NCBI GenBank assembly: GCA_023430565.1
Contig: JAEZAD010000063.1
Location: 1 to 35,481, forward strand
Origin: Verrucomicrobiota bacterium
GTDB taxonomy: Bacteria > Verrucomicrobiota > Verrucomicrobiia > Opitutales > Opitutaceae
Direction of reading: 5' to 3'
DNA length: 35,481 bases
The translations under genes and the position numbers were made by a program. Positions 7,557-16,170 of this stretch are shown piece by piece. The stretch's first letter is position 1; each line of letters opens with the position of its first letter. Below the pieces are notes generated by a model. That model worked only from the letters and a program-made list of their open reading frames with translations. It was not told the DNA's origin and made no database searches.

Positions 7557-10500
7557 CTACGGCACCTCGAAGATTTCGACGAGAGCGATGCCGGTGGCGG
7601 TGGTAACGCTCGAGACGTGAGCGGTGTAGACGCCGGGCTCCAGGGTAACGAGGAGTGCGGCGTCTTTGCTGGAGTCGCTGTCGAGGGCGCCGGCGCCGGC
7701 GGCGGTGAAGGTGTCCTTTAGTTCGGCGGTGCCGGACCAGTCGTCATTTTCGGCGATGAGGGTGTTGGTGCCGCCGGACATGCGGTAGAGCTTGAGCGTG
7801 GGATTTTGCAGGATGCTGCTGGCGGGGACGCCGGCTTTCACGAGCGAAGGGCCGACGGCGCGGAGGAGGATGGATTTGGGGCCGGAGCCTTCGAGGACGA
7901 AACCGGCGATGAGGGTGTCGTCGCCGGTCCCGGCGACGGTGCGCGTGGAGAGGGCGGCGAAGCGGGCGGGATTATCCGGATCGGCGTCGTAGGCTTCGAC
8001 GAGGGCGATGCCGGACGCGGCACCCGAGGAACCAACATGTGCCGAATAAACGCCGGCGGGGATCTCGCGAAGGATCGCAGCATCGCGCGAATTCGCGTCC
8101 AGCGAAGCGGCGCCAAGTCGAGAAAACGTCTCGAGCATCTCTGCACCGTTGGCCCAATCGTCGTTCTCGTCGAGGAGGTCGTTGCTCCCTTGCTGATGGC
8201 GGAAGAGCTTCAGATGCGGGTTCGTCAGGGCGGTGGGGACGGCGGTGGAGATTCCCGGGCCGACTCCGCGCAGCAGTGCCTGTTTGCCACTGCCACCATT
8301 TACGACGAATCCCATGATGAGAGTCTGGTCGCCGGCTCCTGCACGGCAGCGGGCGGCGATGGCGGTCAGGCGGGTGGTGGTCACACCCGGATCGAACACC
8401 GTGAGAGTGACTGCGCTGGAAACGGTCCTATAAGTCGTCGTGTCTTCCGGAGTGAAGGTCACGCCGAGGATGTGGGTGCCGACCGGCAAGACGGTGCCCA
8501 GTGCAGGCGAGTAGGAAAAGGTGCCGGGGATGGTGGTGGTCGCGTTGAGTTGTAAGGTCGAAAGCGCTCTCCCGGCGGAGATCGCGCGGGGGTAGGACCA
8601 GGCGATCGTCGGGGCAACGCGTGCACCTAAAACCGTGCCTTTCCAAACCGCGCAATTCTGCTGATCTGCGAGGTAGAGGTTCCCTTGTCCGTCGACTCCG
8701 ATCCCTCGCAAAAGCCCAAACCAGGCCTGCCGGCCGATGCCGTCGACGTTACCGGTGAAGCCGGAGCCGCCCACGGTGGTCACGACGGCTTGGGGAGTGA
8801 TTCTGCGGACGGTGCCGAATACTTCAGTGACGAACAGATTGCCGGTGGAGTCGATCGCGATGCCGTTGAGAAGGGTGAAGCGAGCATCGCCTCCCGTCCC
8901 GTCGTCCGTCCCTTCGGAACCTGCTGCGCCGGCGAACGTGGTCACTTCTCCGAGCGGAGTGATTTTTCTGACGGTGTGGTTGTCGGTTGCGTAGAGATTG
9001 CCTGCCGGATCCGCGACGATCCCGGTGATGAATCCGAGGCGCGCCAAGGCGCCAACGCCGTCAGTGCTGCCCGATTGGCCCGCGGCACCGGCCAGGGTGG
9101 AGACAATTCCGTCGGGGGTGATCTTTCGGATGGTGTAGTTTTGGCCATCGGCGACATAGATGTTCCCCCGCGCATCGATCGTCACGGCTTGGGGGTTGTT
9201 GAACCGAGCGGTTGCAGGCAGACCATCCGTGGCGCCGCTCTGACCGGCGGCACCTGCGAGCGTCGAGACCACTCCTTGCGGGGTGATGCGTCGGATCAAA
9301 TGGTTGCCTGAATCGGCCACATAGAGGGTGCCGTTGTTGGAAACGGCGATGCCCGAAGCGCCGTAGAATCTAGCCGCGGTGCCGATGCCGTCGGCAGAGC
9401 CGGATTGCTCGGCGGAGCCTGCGAATGTGCTTACTACGCCGCCGGGTGCGATCCGACGGATGGTGTTGCTGCGAGAATCGGCGACGTAAACGGTGCCGTT
9501 ACTTTCCACCGCAATGCCACGGATGATGCGGCTGAAGCGGACAGCGGTTCCCACGCCGTCAGCCGTGCCGGAAAGAGCGCTGCTGCTAGCGATGGTCGTG
9601 ACCATCCCGTCGTTGGAGATGCGGCGGATCAGCGTGTTTGTCGTAAAATCCCCGAGATAAATCGCTCCCGTGGGGCTTACGGCGATACTTGAAAGGCCGC
9701 CAAAGAAAACGGATGAGAGAGGGCCCTCTTCGGCGAAGCCGGTGGTTGCTGCATAGGTCGTAACGACACCCGCAGGTGTGATTTTTCTGACCGCACCCCG
9801 TTGTTCGGCAACGAGGAGATTCCCGGACTGATCGATGGATATCCCGGTGGGATCGGGGAACCGAGCTGCTGAACCTGTCCCGTCAACGGTTCCCCAGAAC
9901 AAATATTGTCCGGCGAACTCGGACAGATCGCCGTTCGGAGTGATCTTGTAAATCATGCGATCGCCGAAAGCGCTGACGTAAACGTTGCCGGGGGTGTCGA
10001 CGGCGATGCCGGTGAGGACGCTGAAGCGGCCGGGTTCATCGCGGAGTGTCGTGACTTCGCCGGAGGTGCTTATTTTGCGGACTTTGCGGTTTCCAGTATC
10101 GGCAACGTAGAGATTGCCGCTACTGTCGACCGCGATCGCGTGGGGCTCCTTGAATTGCGCCGATGTGGCGGGACCGTTGGTGTCGCCAGATTGCCCTGGG
10201 CTTCCGGCCAGCGTGCTCACGCTTCCGGCTGGGGTGATCTTTCGAATGGTGTGGTTCCCCGAATCCGCAACGTAAAGGTTGCCGGCGAGGTCGATGCAGA
10301 GGGCGCGTGGATGGTTGAATCTGGCTAAGTTCCCGGATCCGTCGCTGCTGCCCGACTGCTGAGGGCTTCCGGCAAATGTGGTGACGAGGCCGGTGGGTGT
10401 GATTTTGCGGATCGTGTGGTTGCCGATGTCGGCGACGTAAAGGTTGCCCGAAGCGTCGAGGGCCAAGCCGTAGGCGCCGGAAAATTGGGCGGCGGGCCCC

Positions 10501-10655
10501 TGTCCATCCCTCCATCCGCGGCCGCCGACGACGGGGCCCGCGTAGTGGGTGAAGGAGTATTCCGGCTCCGCCGCAAAGACGGAAGTGACGAGGAAGGGAA
10601 GAAGACAAAGGCGTCTGCTGGAAGGCAGGATTTGGCGGAGGAAGGATTGAAACAT
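7557..10655 (-). CDS. Exported NHL-repeat protein with tandem C-terminal Opitutus-type modules
   Basis: 1032 residues. The signal peptide is MFQSFLRQILPSSRRLCLLP...SVFAAEP, cleaved near residue 29. I count twelve NHL repeats of ~55-60 residues with the pattern G-N-L-Y-V-A-D-x-G-N-H-T-I-R-K-I-T-P-x-G-x-V-x-T-x-A-G, enough for two six-bladed propellers. Next is an Ig/MBG-like segment (PTIAWSYPRAISAGRALSTLQLNATTTIPG...). It ends in two tandem ~130-residue modules, each with (AG)(AT)GD(D/Q)TLI(A/M)GFV, LLR(A/G)VGP, ENDDW and the closing G-I-A-L-V-E. I have seen such paired modules at the ends of exported proteins of Opitutus relatives; they may anchor or sort the protein, but this is not established. 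The start at 10655 is set by the signal peptide; the open frame to 10757 runs into the decayed tail copy. Ligand unknown. Confidence 0.9.
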   Translation of the reverse strand: MFQSFLRQILPSSRRLCLLPFLVTSVFAAEPEYSFTHYAGPVVGGRGWRDGQGPAAQFSGAYGLALDASGNLYVADIGNHTIRKITPTGLVTTFAGSPQQSGSSDGSGNLARFNHPRALCIDLAGNLYVADSGNHTIRKITPAGSVSTLAGSPGQSGDTNGPATSAQFKEPHAIAVDSSGNLYVADTGNRKVRKISTSGEVTTLRDEPGRFSVLTGIAVDTPGNVYVSAFGDRMIYKITPNGDLSEFAGQYLFWGTVDGTGSAARFPDPTGISIDQSGNLLVAEQRGAVRKITPAGVVTTYAATTGFAEEGPLSSVFFGGLSSIAVSPTGAIYLGDFTTNTLIRRISNDGMVTTIASSSALSGTADGVGTAVRFSRIIRGIAVESNGTVYVADSRSNTIRRIAPGGVVSTFAGSAEQSGSADGIGTAARFYGASGIAVSNNGTLYVADSGNHLIRRITPQGVVSTLAGAAGQSGATDGLPATARFNNPQAVTIDARGNIYVADGQNYTIRKITPDGIVSTLAGAAGQSGSTDGVGALARLGFITGIVADPAGNLYATDNHTVRKITPLGEVTTFAGAAGSEGTDDGTGGDARFTLLNGIAIDSTGNLFVTEVFGTVRRITPQAVVTTVGGSGFTGNVDGIGRQAWFGLLRGIGVDGQGNLYLADQQNCAVWKGTVLGARVAPTIAWSYPRAISAGRALSTLQLNATTTIPGTFSYSPALGTVLPVGTHILGVTFTPEDTTTYRTVSSAVTLTVFDPGVTTTRLTAIAARCRAGAGDQTLIMGFVVNGGSGKQALLRGVGPGISTAVPTALTNPHLKLFRHQQGSNDLLDENDDWANGAEMLETFSRLGAASLDANSRDAAILREIPAGVYSAHVGSSGAASGIALVEAYDADPDNPARFAALSTRTVAGTGDDTLIAGFVLEGSGPKSILLRAVGPSLVKAGVPASSILQNPTLKLYRMSGGTNTLIAENDDWSGTAELKDTFTAAGAGALDSDSSKDAALLVTLEPGVYTAHVSSVTTATGIALVEIFEVP

Positions 10656-10690
10656 GGAGTGGAAAAGGAGGGGAGCGGACGCGCGCAAAG

Positions 10691-10764
10691 GACGTCGAAG
10701 ATTTCGAGGAGGGCGACGCCGGTGGCGTTGGTGACGCTTGAGACGTGGGCGGTTCAAACGCCGG
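10691..10764 (-). pseudogene. Decayed copy of the C-terminal tail of the NHL/Opitutus-type module
   Basis: This 74-bp stretch is about 85% identical (11 mismatches by eye) to 7564-7637, the last 25 codons of the NHL-repeat gene, in the same orientation. In the coding frame it reads GV*TAHVSSVTNATGVALLEIFDV against GVYTAHVSSVTTATGIALVEIFEV in the intact gene, with TGA replacing the Tyr codon and no stop at the proper end. Most differences are synonymous or conservative, so it was once coding. It is probably the remnant of a neighbouring gene with the same terminal module, deleted by recombination between copies. It ends 36 nt upstream of the NHL gene start. Confidence 0.75.
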
Positions 10765-11021
10765 GGTAGGCCGCGTTTGAGAAGAGCGGCCTATTGGGAG
10801 TCGGCCGAGAGCGCACGTTGTGCGCCGAGCGGGACGTTGGTGAAAAGCGGAGCGAGGATCGATGCGTGGTCAGGCCGGAGGAGCGATGGCGCATGGCGGC
10901 GGTGAGGCGGGACGCCGCCGATACCGCGGAAAGTTAAGGCCAATGGCTAGCGGAAAATCCGCGGTTGGCGGAGCGGGTGCGCTTCGTTTCGCGCGCGGCG
11001 CGGAGTGCGAATGACGACGGT
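10765..11021. other. Intergenic region, no gene seen
   Basis: 257 bp between the decayed tail and the end of the Rieske/DUF2231 gene. It contains no convincing open frame, terminator or promoter. It may be eroded sequence of the lost gene whose tail survives at 10691-10764, but I could not match it to the intact copy. Confidence 0.5.
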
Positions 11022-11849
11022 CTATTTTGCCGGCGATTCGAGCCAGATCTGGGAGTCGCGTTCTTCGCAGCGGAAGGTTTTCAGGTCCACTTTGGCGGGG
11101 CCGTGGGTGACCTTGCCGGTGCGGAGATTGAAACGGGAGTTGTGCCAGGGGCAGGTCACTTCGCAGTCGGCGATCTTTCCTTCGGAGAGCGGGGCGTAGC
11201 GGTGCGTGCAGAATTCCTGCACCGCATAGACCTTGCCGTCGTGGCGCGCGATCGTGACGGCGATGCCGGCGACTTTTACGCGCAGCGTGCCGGCTTCCGG
11301 GAGCGCGGAGGAGTCGGCGACGGGAACCATGACGGCGTCGCCGCGCGGGGCGGTGAGCGTTTCGTCCGGAAACAGCGGGTCGTGGCGGTGGCGTCCCACG
11401 CCGATGCCTTCGCTGTAGACGAGATGTCCGCCGAGGTAACCCGAGTAGGAAAGAAGGCCGACGCCGACCAGCGAGAGAACGCCCGGAAGAATCGCGGTTT
11501 GATCGAGGTCGAGGTGGTTGACGCGGAGCACGGCGCCGAGGGCGAACACGGCCAGCGCGACGAAATTGAGGACCATGTGCAGGGTGGCCGATTTGCGCGC
11601 GGGGTGATCGAGCCGGATCTCGGAATAATCCACGAGGCCGAGGGCGCCGGCGACCAGGCCGGTGGCGAGTCCGGCGACGATGCAGTAAAAGGCGGCGGGA
11701 ACGAAATAGAGCGCGGGATCGGGGCGTATCCAACTTGCCACGTCGAGCAGGAGGCTGAGCGGAAAAAGCGCGATGGGCAGGTGGACGACGGCGGGGTGGA
11801 GCGGGCTGCGCACCGGTTTGCCGAGGAGGAGATTTTTCGCGGAAGACAT
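11022..11849 (-). CDS. DUF2231 membrane protein fused to a Rieske [2Fe-2S] domain
   Basis: 275 residues. The N-terminal ~150 residues form a four-helix DUF2231 membrane domain with the characteristic HPAVVHLPIALFPLSLLLD opening and conserved His residues. The C-terminal ~105 residues are a Rieske ferredoxin-like domain with both cluster motifs: C214-x-H216 (FCTHRYAPLSEG) and C233-x2-H236 (CPWHNSRF). The pairing suggests electron transfer at the membrane surface, but the partner is unknown. The upstream DUF2231 gene ends 9 bp away, so the two are surely co-transcribed, and they share the sequence (L/M)VY(S/D)(E/Q)GIGV at the end of the membrane domain. The start at 11849 is the only sensible ATG before the first helix. 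Confidence 0.9.
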   Translation of the reverse strand: MSSAKNLLLGKPVRSPLHPAVVHLPIALFPLSLLLDVASWIRPDPALYFVPAAFYCIVAGLATGLVAGALGLVDYSEIRLDHPARKSATLHMVLNFVALAVFALGAVLRVNHLDLDQTAILPGVLSLVGVGLLSYSGYLGGHLVYSEGIGVGRHRHDPLFPDETLTAPRGDAVMVPVADSSALPEAGTLRVKVAGIAVTIARHDGKVYAVQEFCTHRYAPLSEGKIADCEVTCPWHNSRFNLRTGKVTHGPAKVDLKTFRCEERDSQIWLESPAK

Positions 11850-11858
11850 GGCGCGAGT

Positions 11859-12374
11859 TCAGGATTCTTCGGGCACGCGCGAGCCGCCGCGGACCGCGCG
11901 CTGGCGCAGCTCTTTCTTGGAATAGCGGGCGACGCCGATGCCTTGATCGTAGACCATGAGCGAACCGAGGTAGGCGCCGACGAGAAGCAGGGCGGTGCCG
12001 GCGAAGGAGGTGAGCAGGATCGGGGTCGTGACGGCGTCGGGGGTGTCGAGGCGCAGGACGAAGTTGACGCCCCACATGGCCGCGGCGGCGGCGTTGAGGA
12101 GCAGGTGATAGACGCCGATTTTTTTTGCGGGTTTGCCGGGTTTGATCTGCAGCCAGTCGGCGAGGCCCGGGCCGACGGCGACGAGGGCGCCGAGGAGTCC
12201 GAACGCGACGGCGTAGTGGGCGAGGCGGAGCGCGATGGGGCTGGCGATCCAGCCGGCGAACCAGGCGAGGTCGAGGCCGCACGCGACGATCCAGGCGCCG
12301 ACCGGGACGTGCACGAGGGCGGCGTGCAAGGGGTGGCCGAGCCATTTGCCTTGGAGGATTTCCGAGAGCTTCAT
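11859..12374 (-). CDS. DUF2231 domain-containing membrane protein
   Basis: 171 residues, essentially only the DUF2231 domain: MKLSEILQGKWLGHPLHAALVHVPVGAWIVACGLDLAW, then three more hydrophobic helices and the ending LGSLMVYDQGIGVARY. It is a paralogue of the membrane half of the next gene, and the two likely form a heteromeric membrane complex with the Rieske domain exposed. The ATG at 12374 is chosen over the open frame to 12443 because the earlier part is Pro/Arg-rich shadow sequence. DUF2231 proteins have no settled function; some may bind haem through the conserved histidines, which is conjecture here. Confidence 0.87.
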   Translation of the reverse strand: MKLSEILQGKWLGHPLHAALVHVPVGAWIVACGLDLAWFAGWIASPIALRLAHYAVAFGLLGALVAVGPGLADWLQIKPGKPAKKIGVYHLLLNAAAAAMWGVNFVLRLDTPDAVTTPILLTSFAGTALLLVGAYLGSLMVYDQGIGVARYSKKELRQRAVRGGSRVPEES

Positions 12375-12507
12375 GGTGCAAGAGCGCGCGGGGTGCGGCG
12401 CGGCGTTGCGGCACAGTGGGCGCGGCGGAGGGTTGGTTCCCACCGCGGTGAGGAATCGGGAAAACCGCGTCGGGGAGTCCGCTGACGCGCGGCGCGGAGC
12501 GAGCGAA

Positions 12508-14805
12508 CTATTTCAGGATTTCGTAGATGCTCGTGTGGTCGTCGGTCCAGAGACTGACCGTGCGGGCGGACGGCGATTCGGCGGCGAGGAGGAGTTGTTC
12601 GTCGCCGAGGACGTCCTCGTTTTTTGTGACGAGGACCCAGGTGCTGCGGAAGTGCCACCAGTTCTTGTCTTCGGGCGAGTCGGACACGGTGACGGTGCTG
12701 TAGCCGAAGTGGGCGGCGAGTTTTTCGATGACGGGCTGGAGGTCGAGGTAGCGGTTGGACGTGTGAACGGCGAGGATGCCGTCGGGCTTGAGGTGCGCGA
12801 GGTAGGCGGAGAAGGCCTCGACGGTGAGGAGGTGGGCGGGAATGGCGTCGCTGCTGAAGGCGTCGAGCGCGAGGACGTCGAACTGTTGCGGCTCGTCGCG
12901 CTCGAGCTCGTGTTCCATCGAGAGGCGGGCGTCGCCCATGACGACATGGACGTCGGCGGGCGTGTCTTCGAGATAGGTGAAGCGCGTGCGGGCCAGGGTT
13001 TCGACTTGGGGATTGATTTCGTAGATGCGGACGCGATCGCCGGGGCGGCCGTAGGCGGCGACGGTGCCGGTGCCGAGGCCGACGAGACCGAGGTGCCACG
13101 GTTCGCGGGCGGGGAGGTGATCGATGGCGACGCCGATGCCGCTGGTCGGGCCGTAGTAGGTGGTGGCCCAGGTGGATTGGGGCGGGGAGACGAATTGCAG
13201 GCCGTGCGAGGTGACGCCGTGAACGAGCGAGTGGTAGTTTTGGTCGGGGAGATCGCGGTTGTGTTCGAAGACCTTCAGGACGCCATAGAAATTACGCATC
13301 GTGGTGACAGCGCTGGCGGAATCCTTCCGGACCTGGGCCACGAACAGGATGCCGATGCCGACGGAGAAGAGCATGAGGAAATTGCCGACGCGCAGCTGCC
13401 ATTCGCGGACGAATCCGCGACGATCGAGGACGCCGATGAGGAAGGCGGCCGCGAGGAAGGCGATGAACGACCAGTGTTCCGCGTAGAAGGCGCCGATCTG
13501 TTTCGCGAGGATGGCGAGCGAGCGTTCGCCGCCGCGGCTGGCGGTGGCTTCGAGAATGGGGATCAGCAGCGTGGCGGCGAAGGCACCGGCGGCGGTGCCG
13601 AAGGCGAGCGCGAGGCTGCGATGGCGGAAGGCGAGGGCGCCGACGATGTAGGTGAGGAGCCAGACTCCGATCTGGAGCTCGAGGTAGCGGCTGAAAACGA
13701 GCGGGGCGACGATCGCGACGAAGAAGGCGCCGGCGGCGCCGCCGGCGGCGATGTGGAGATAGAACGCGGTGAGATGGCGCGGTGACGGGCGCAGTTGAAA
13801 GAGTTCGCCGTGGCAGAGCATGCAGGCGGCGAAGAGCGTGCCGGTGTAGCCGATGACTTGTTGCGGCAAGCGGGCGTTGTGGCCGGCGAAGAGAAGATAG
13901 ACATCGACGAGCGCGCCGAGGGCGAAGAGCGCGCTGAATAATTCGCGCGAATACCAGCGGGGATGATCGAAACAGAGGATGAACGTGAGCAGGTAGAGGC
14001 TCAGCGGCAGCACCCAGAGGAAAGGCACGACGGCGACGTCCTGGGTGAGCTTGTTGGTGGTCGCGAGGAGGAGAATCGAGGCGACGCCGGCGAGGGAGAA
14101 CCAGAGCAGGCGGTCGATGAAGGAAGGGAGCGCGGCGGCGTCGACGGCGGGGTGGGTTTCGGATGGAGAATTTGACGCGGTGACATCGGGCGCGGATTCA
14201 GGAGAGGTGACAGCGACGGCGGACGAGGTTCGCCAGAGACGGAAGGCGCACCAGGCGCAACCGACAGCGAAGACGCCGAGCCCGATCGACCAGAGGCTGG
14301 CCTGCGTCTGACGGGAGAAGGCGCGTTCGAAATAGAAAGGATAACCGACGAGCGCGAGGAGCGAGCCGAGGTTCGAAAGCGCGTAGAGGCGGTAGGGCGA
14401 GCGGCCGGGCTGGGCCTGGCTGAACCATTGCTGCATGAGCGGGCCGGTGGCGGAGAGAACGAAATAGGGCAGGCCGACGCTGGCCGTGAGGAGGAGCAGG
14501 ATGCGCCAGATCGGGTCTTCGTCGCCCTGCGGGCGCCAGTGGGAGCCTGGCACGATGGGCAGCAAAACGAGCGCGAGGACGAGAAGCGCGAGATGAAGGA
14601 TGGCTTGGCGACGCGGCGTGAGGCGGGTTGCCGCAAGGTGTGCGTAAGTGTAGCCGCCGAGCAGCAGGGTTTGGAAAAACAGCAGACAGGTCGCCCACAC
14701 GCCCGGTCCGCCGCCAAACCACGGGAGGATGTATTTGCCGACAAGCGGCTGCACGGCGAAGAGCAGAAACGCTCCCGCGAAGATGGAGAGGGCGAACGGC
14801 AACAT
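12508..14805 (-). CDS. Fused membrane transporter-like / spermidine synthase-like protein
   Basis: 765 residues from the ATG at 14805 (an upstream in-frame ATG at 14874 would add 23 residues). The first ~500 residues are very hydrophobic, about 12-14 membrane helices, starting with LPFALSIFAGAFLLFAVQPLVGKYILPWFGG, a signature of fused MFS/spermidine synthase proteins. The last ~220 residues are a spermidine-synthase-like Rossmann domain: nucleotide-binding LGLVGLGTGTVAAYG, acidic YEINPQVE, then VVMGDARLSME and VLALDAFSSDAIPAHLLT in place of the aminopropyltransferase active-site segment. Whether it makes polyamines is uncertain, as most fused members are uncharacterised. It stands alone, divergent from the DUF4142 gene. 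Confidence 0.88.
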   Translation of the reverse strand: MLPFALSIFAGAFLLFAVQPLVGKYILPWFGGGPGVWATCLLFFQTLLLGGYTYAHLAATRLTPRRQAILHLALLVLALVLLPIVPGSHWRPQGDEDPIWRILLLLTASVGLPYFVLSATGPLMQQWFSQAQPGRSPYRLYALSNLGSLLALVGYPFYFERAFSRQTQASLWSIGLGVFAVGCAWCAFRLWRTSSAVAVTSPESAPDVTASNSPSETHPAVDAAALPSFIDRLLWFSLAGVASILLLATTNKLTQDVAVVPFLWVLPLSLYLLTFILCFDHPRWYSRELFSALFALGALVDVYLLFAGHNARLPQQVIGYTGTLFAACMLCHGELFQLRPSPRHLTAFYLHIAAGGAAGAFFVAIVAPLVFSRYLELQIGVWLLTYIVGALAFRHRSLALAFGTAAGAFAATLLIPILEATASRGGERSLAILAKQIGAFYAEHWSFIAFLAAAFLIGVLDRRGFVREWQLRVGNFLMLFSVGIGILFVAQVRKDSASAVTTMRNFYGVLKVFEHNRDLPDQNYHSLVHGVTSHGLQFVSPPQSTWATTYYGPTSGIGVAIDHLPAREPWHLGLVGLGTGTVAAYGRPGDRVRIYEINPQVETLARTRFTYLEDTPADVHVVMGDARLSMEHELERDEPQQFDVLALDAFSSDAIPAHLLTVEAFSAYLAHLKPDGILAVHTSNRYLDLQPVIEKLAAHFGYSTVTVSDSPEDKNWWHFRSTWVLVTKNEDVLGDEQLLLAAESPSARTVSLWTDDHTSIYEILK

Positions 14806-15011
14806 GGAGGGAGAGCGCTGCCGCCGATCACCGGTGTCGTGGGAGCGCAGCAGAGTGGCGGGACTGTGTGACATTCCCCACGGAGATCAACCCAACCCAC
14901 ACGGTTCCGGACGGATATGACTGGGCGCGTTCTGGAGGGCGCGGGCCTTAGCGCGCCTCTGGCGCTTCGCCCCATGGCGATGGATTTGCGGGTGCGTTAC
15001 GGTGCCGGGTT

Positions 15012-15992
15012 ATGAAATCAACCCCTCATCAATCGATCTTTCGACGCAGCGTCCCGGCGTGGGCGGCTGCCTTTCTCGCGGTGTGTCTGTGTGCGGGACC
15101 GGTGGTCGCCCAAGCGACGCCCGCCACCGCGCCGGACCGCTCGACGCATTCCCCCTCGGCGAGCGGCGTGAATTCCGGGGTGAACGACGACACGCTGTCG
15201 ACCTCTTCGGCGGCGGGCGCAACCAGCACCACGAGTGGAACAGCGGAGCCGGCGCGGGCCCCGTTGGTCAGCGACACAAGCGGGGACGCCGCGCTGAAAC
15301 GTTCCGACCGCCGGTTCATCAGCAAGGCGGCTGAGGACAACCACAAGGAAATCGCCATTTCGCAGCTCGCCGCGGAGCGCGCGAACAATCCGGAAGTGCG
15401 CAGTTACGCGCAGCAGATCGCCTCGGAGCACCAGCAGATGACGCAGGAGTTAGTGCAGCTGGCGCAACGCAAGGGCGTCGAACTGGAGAATGCCGCGGCC
15501 TTGAGCTCGGGGGCGGTTTCGACGGCGCACCGCTCGGTCGATGCGAATCGGAGCATGTCAGGAAGCGGCGTGAACGGATCGACAAATGCGGGCGTCGCCA
15601 CCACGCATGGCGCGCCGCGGGCGACGGGGTCCTCGAGCACGGCGTCGACGCCCGCATCGAGCGGGGTGCCGACCAGTGACAGCACGGCGACGAGCACGGC
15701 GAGTTCCGGTTCCATGGCCGCGAGCAGCTCGAGCATGGGCGCCGCGACGTCGCCGGACATCGCGTCGGACCGGCATTATCGGAACCTCTCGCGAAAGGAA
15801 GGAGTGGCGTTCGACAAGAGCTACGTGTCGATGATGGTCGACCAGCACGAAGCGGACGTGAAGTTGTTTGAGCGCGCAGCCCGCGATGCCGAGGACGCCG
15901 AAGTGCGTGCGTTTGCGAGCCGGCACCTGCCCTCGCTGCAGCAACACCTGCAACGGGCGACGAATCTCTCCGAGACCGCGGTCGCCGAGTAG
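15012..15992 (+). CDS. Exported DUF4142 protein with a large Ser/Ala/Thr-rich insertion
   Basis: 326 residues. The signal peptide covers residues 1-34 (AWAAAFLAVCLCAGPVVAQ), followed by a Ser/Thr-rich linker to ~90. The DUF4142 helical domain (ferritin-like four-helix, often annotated as putative outer membrane protein) begins at RRFISKAAEDNHKEIAISQLAAERA (100-124) and SYAQQIASEHQQMTQELVQLAQRKG. It is then interrupted by ~100 residues of low complexity (165-250) and resumes with LSRKEGVAFDKSYVSMMVDQHEADVKLFERAARD. Normal DUF4142 proteins have only a short loop there. The start ATG at 15012 fits the signal peptide. A strong intrinsic terminator follows at 16040. Function is unknown; family members are often stress-induced. 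Confidence 0.88.
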   Translation: MKSTPHQSIFRRSVPAWAAAFLAVCLCAGPVVAQATPATAPDRSTHSPSASGVNSGVNDDTLSTSSAAGATSTTSGTAEPARAPLVSDTSGDAALKRSDRRFISKAAEDNHKEIAISQLAAERANNPEVRSYAQQIASEHQQMTQELVQLAQRKGVELENAAALSSGAVSTAHRSVDANRSMSGSGVNGSTNAGVATTHGAPRATGSSSTASTPASSGVPTSDSTATSTASSGSMAASSSSMGAATSPDIASDRHYRNLSRKEGVAFDKSYVSMMVDQHEADVKLFERAARDAEDAEVRAFASRHLPSLQQHLQRATNLSETAVAE

Positions 15993-16039
15993 GCGTATCA
16001 TCGACGCGACGCGAGCGACGCCATTCACGGAAACAACAA

Positions 16040-16066
16040 GAGCGCCCCGGCGGGGCGCTCTTTTTT
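16040..16066 (+). terminator. Rho-independent terminator of the DUF4142 gene
   Basis: A 10-bp perfect stem, GAGCGCCCCG paired with CGGGGCGCTC, is followed directly by TTTTTTA. It begins 48 nt after the stop codon at 15992. An A-rich AAACAACAA stretch before the stem gives weak T-richness on the other strand. Confidence 0.92.
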
Positions 16067-16104
16067 ATGGGCGCCGCGGGGAGGGCGCGGCGGCGTCGGG
16101 AGGA

Positions 16105-16146
16105 GTGAAACGAAGCGCGCCGCTCCCGAAGAACGGGGGCGGCGCG
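16105..16146 (-). terminator. Long hairpin terminator of the PEP-CTERM gene
   Basis: On the minus strand a 13-bp uninterrupted stem (arms 16134-16146 and 16116-16128, one G-T pair, AAGAA/TTCTT loop) lies 24 nt after the PEP-CTERM stop codon and is followed by CTTCGTTTCACTCC. The U-tract is imperfect but the stem is very stable, so termination is likely. Confidence 0.75.
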
Positions 16147-16170
16147 ACGAGGATGAATTACAGGCTGTAG

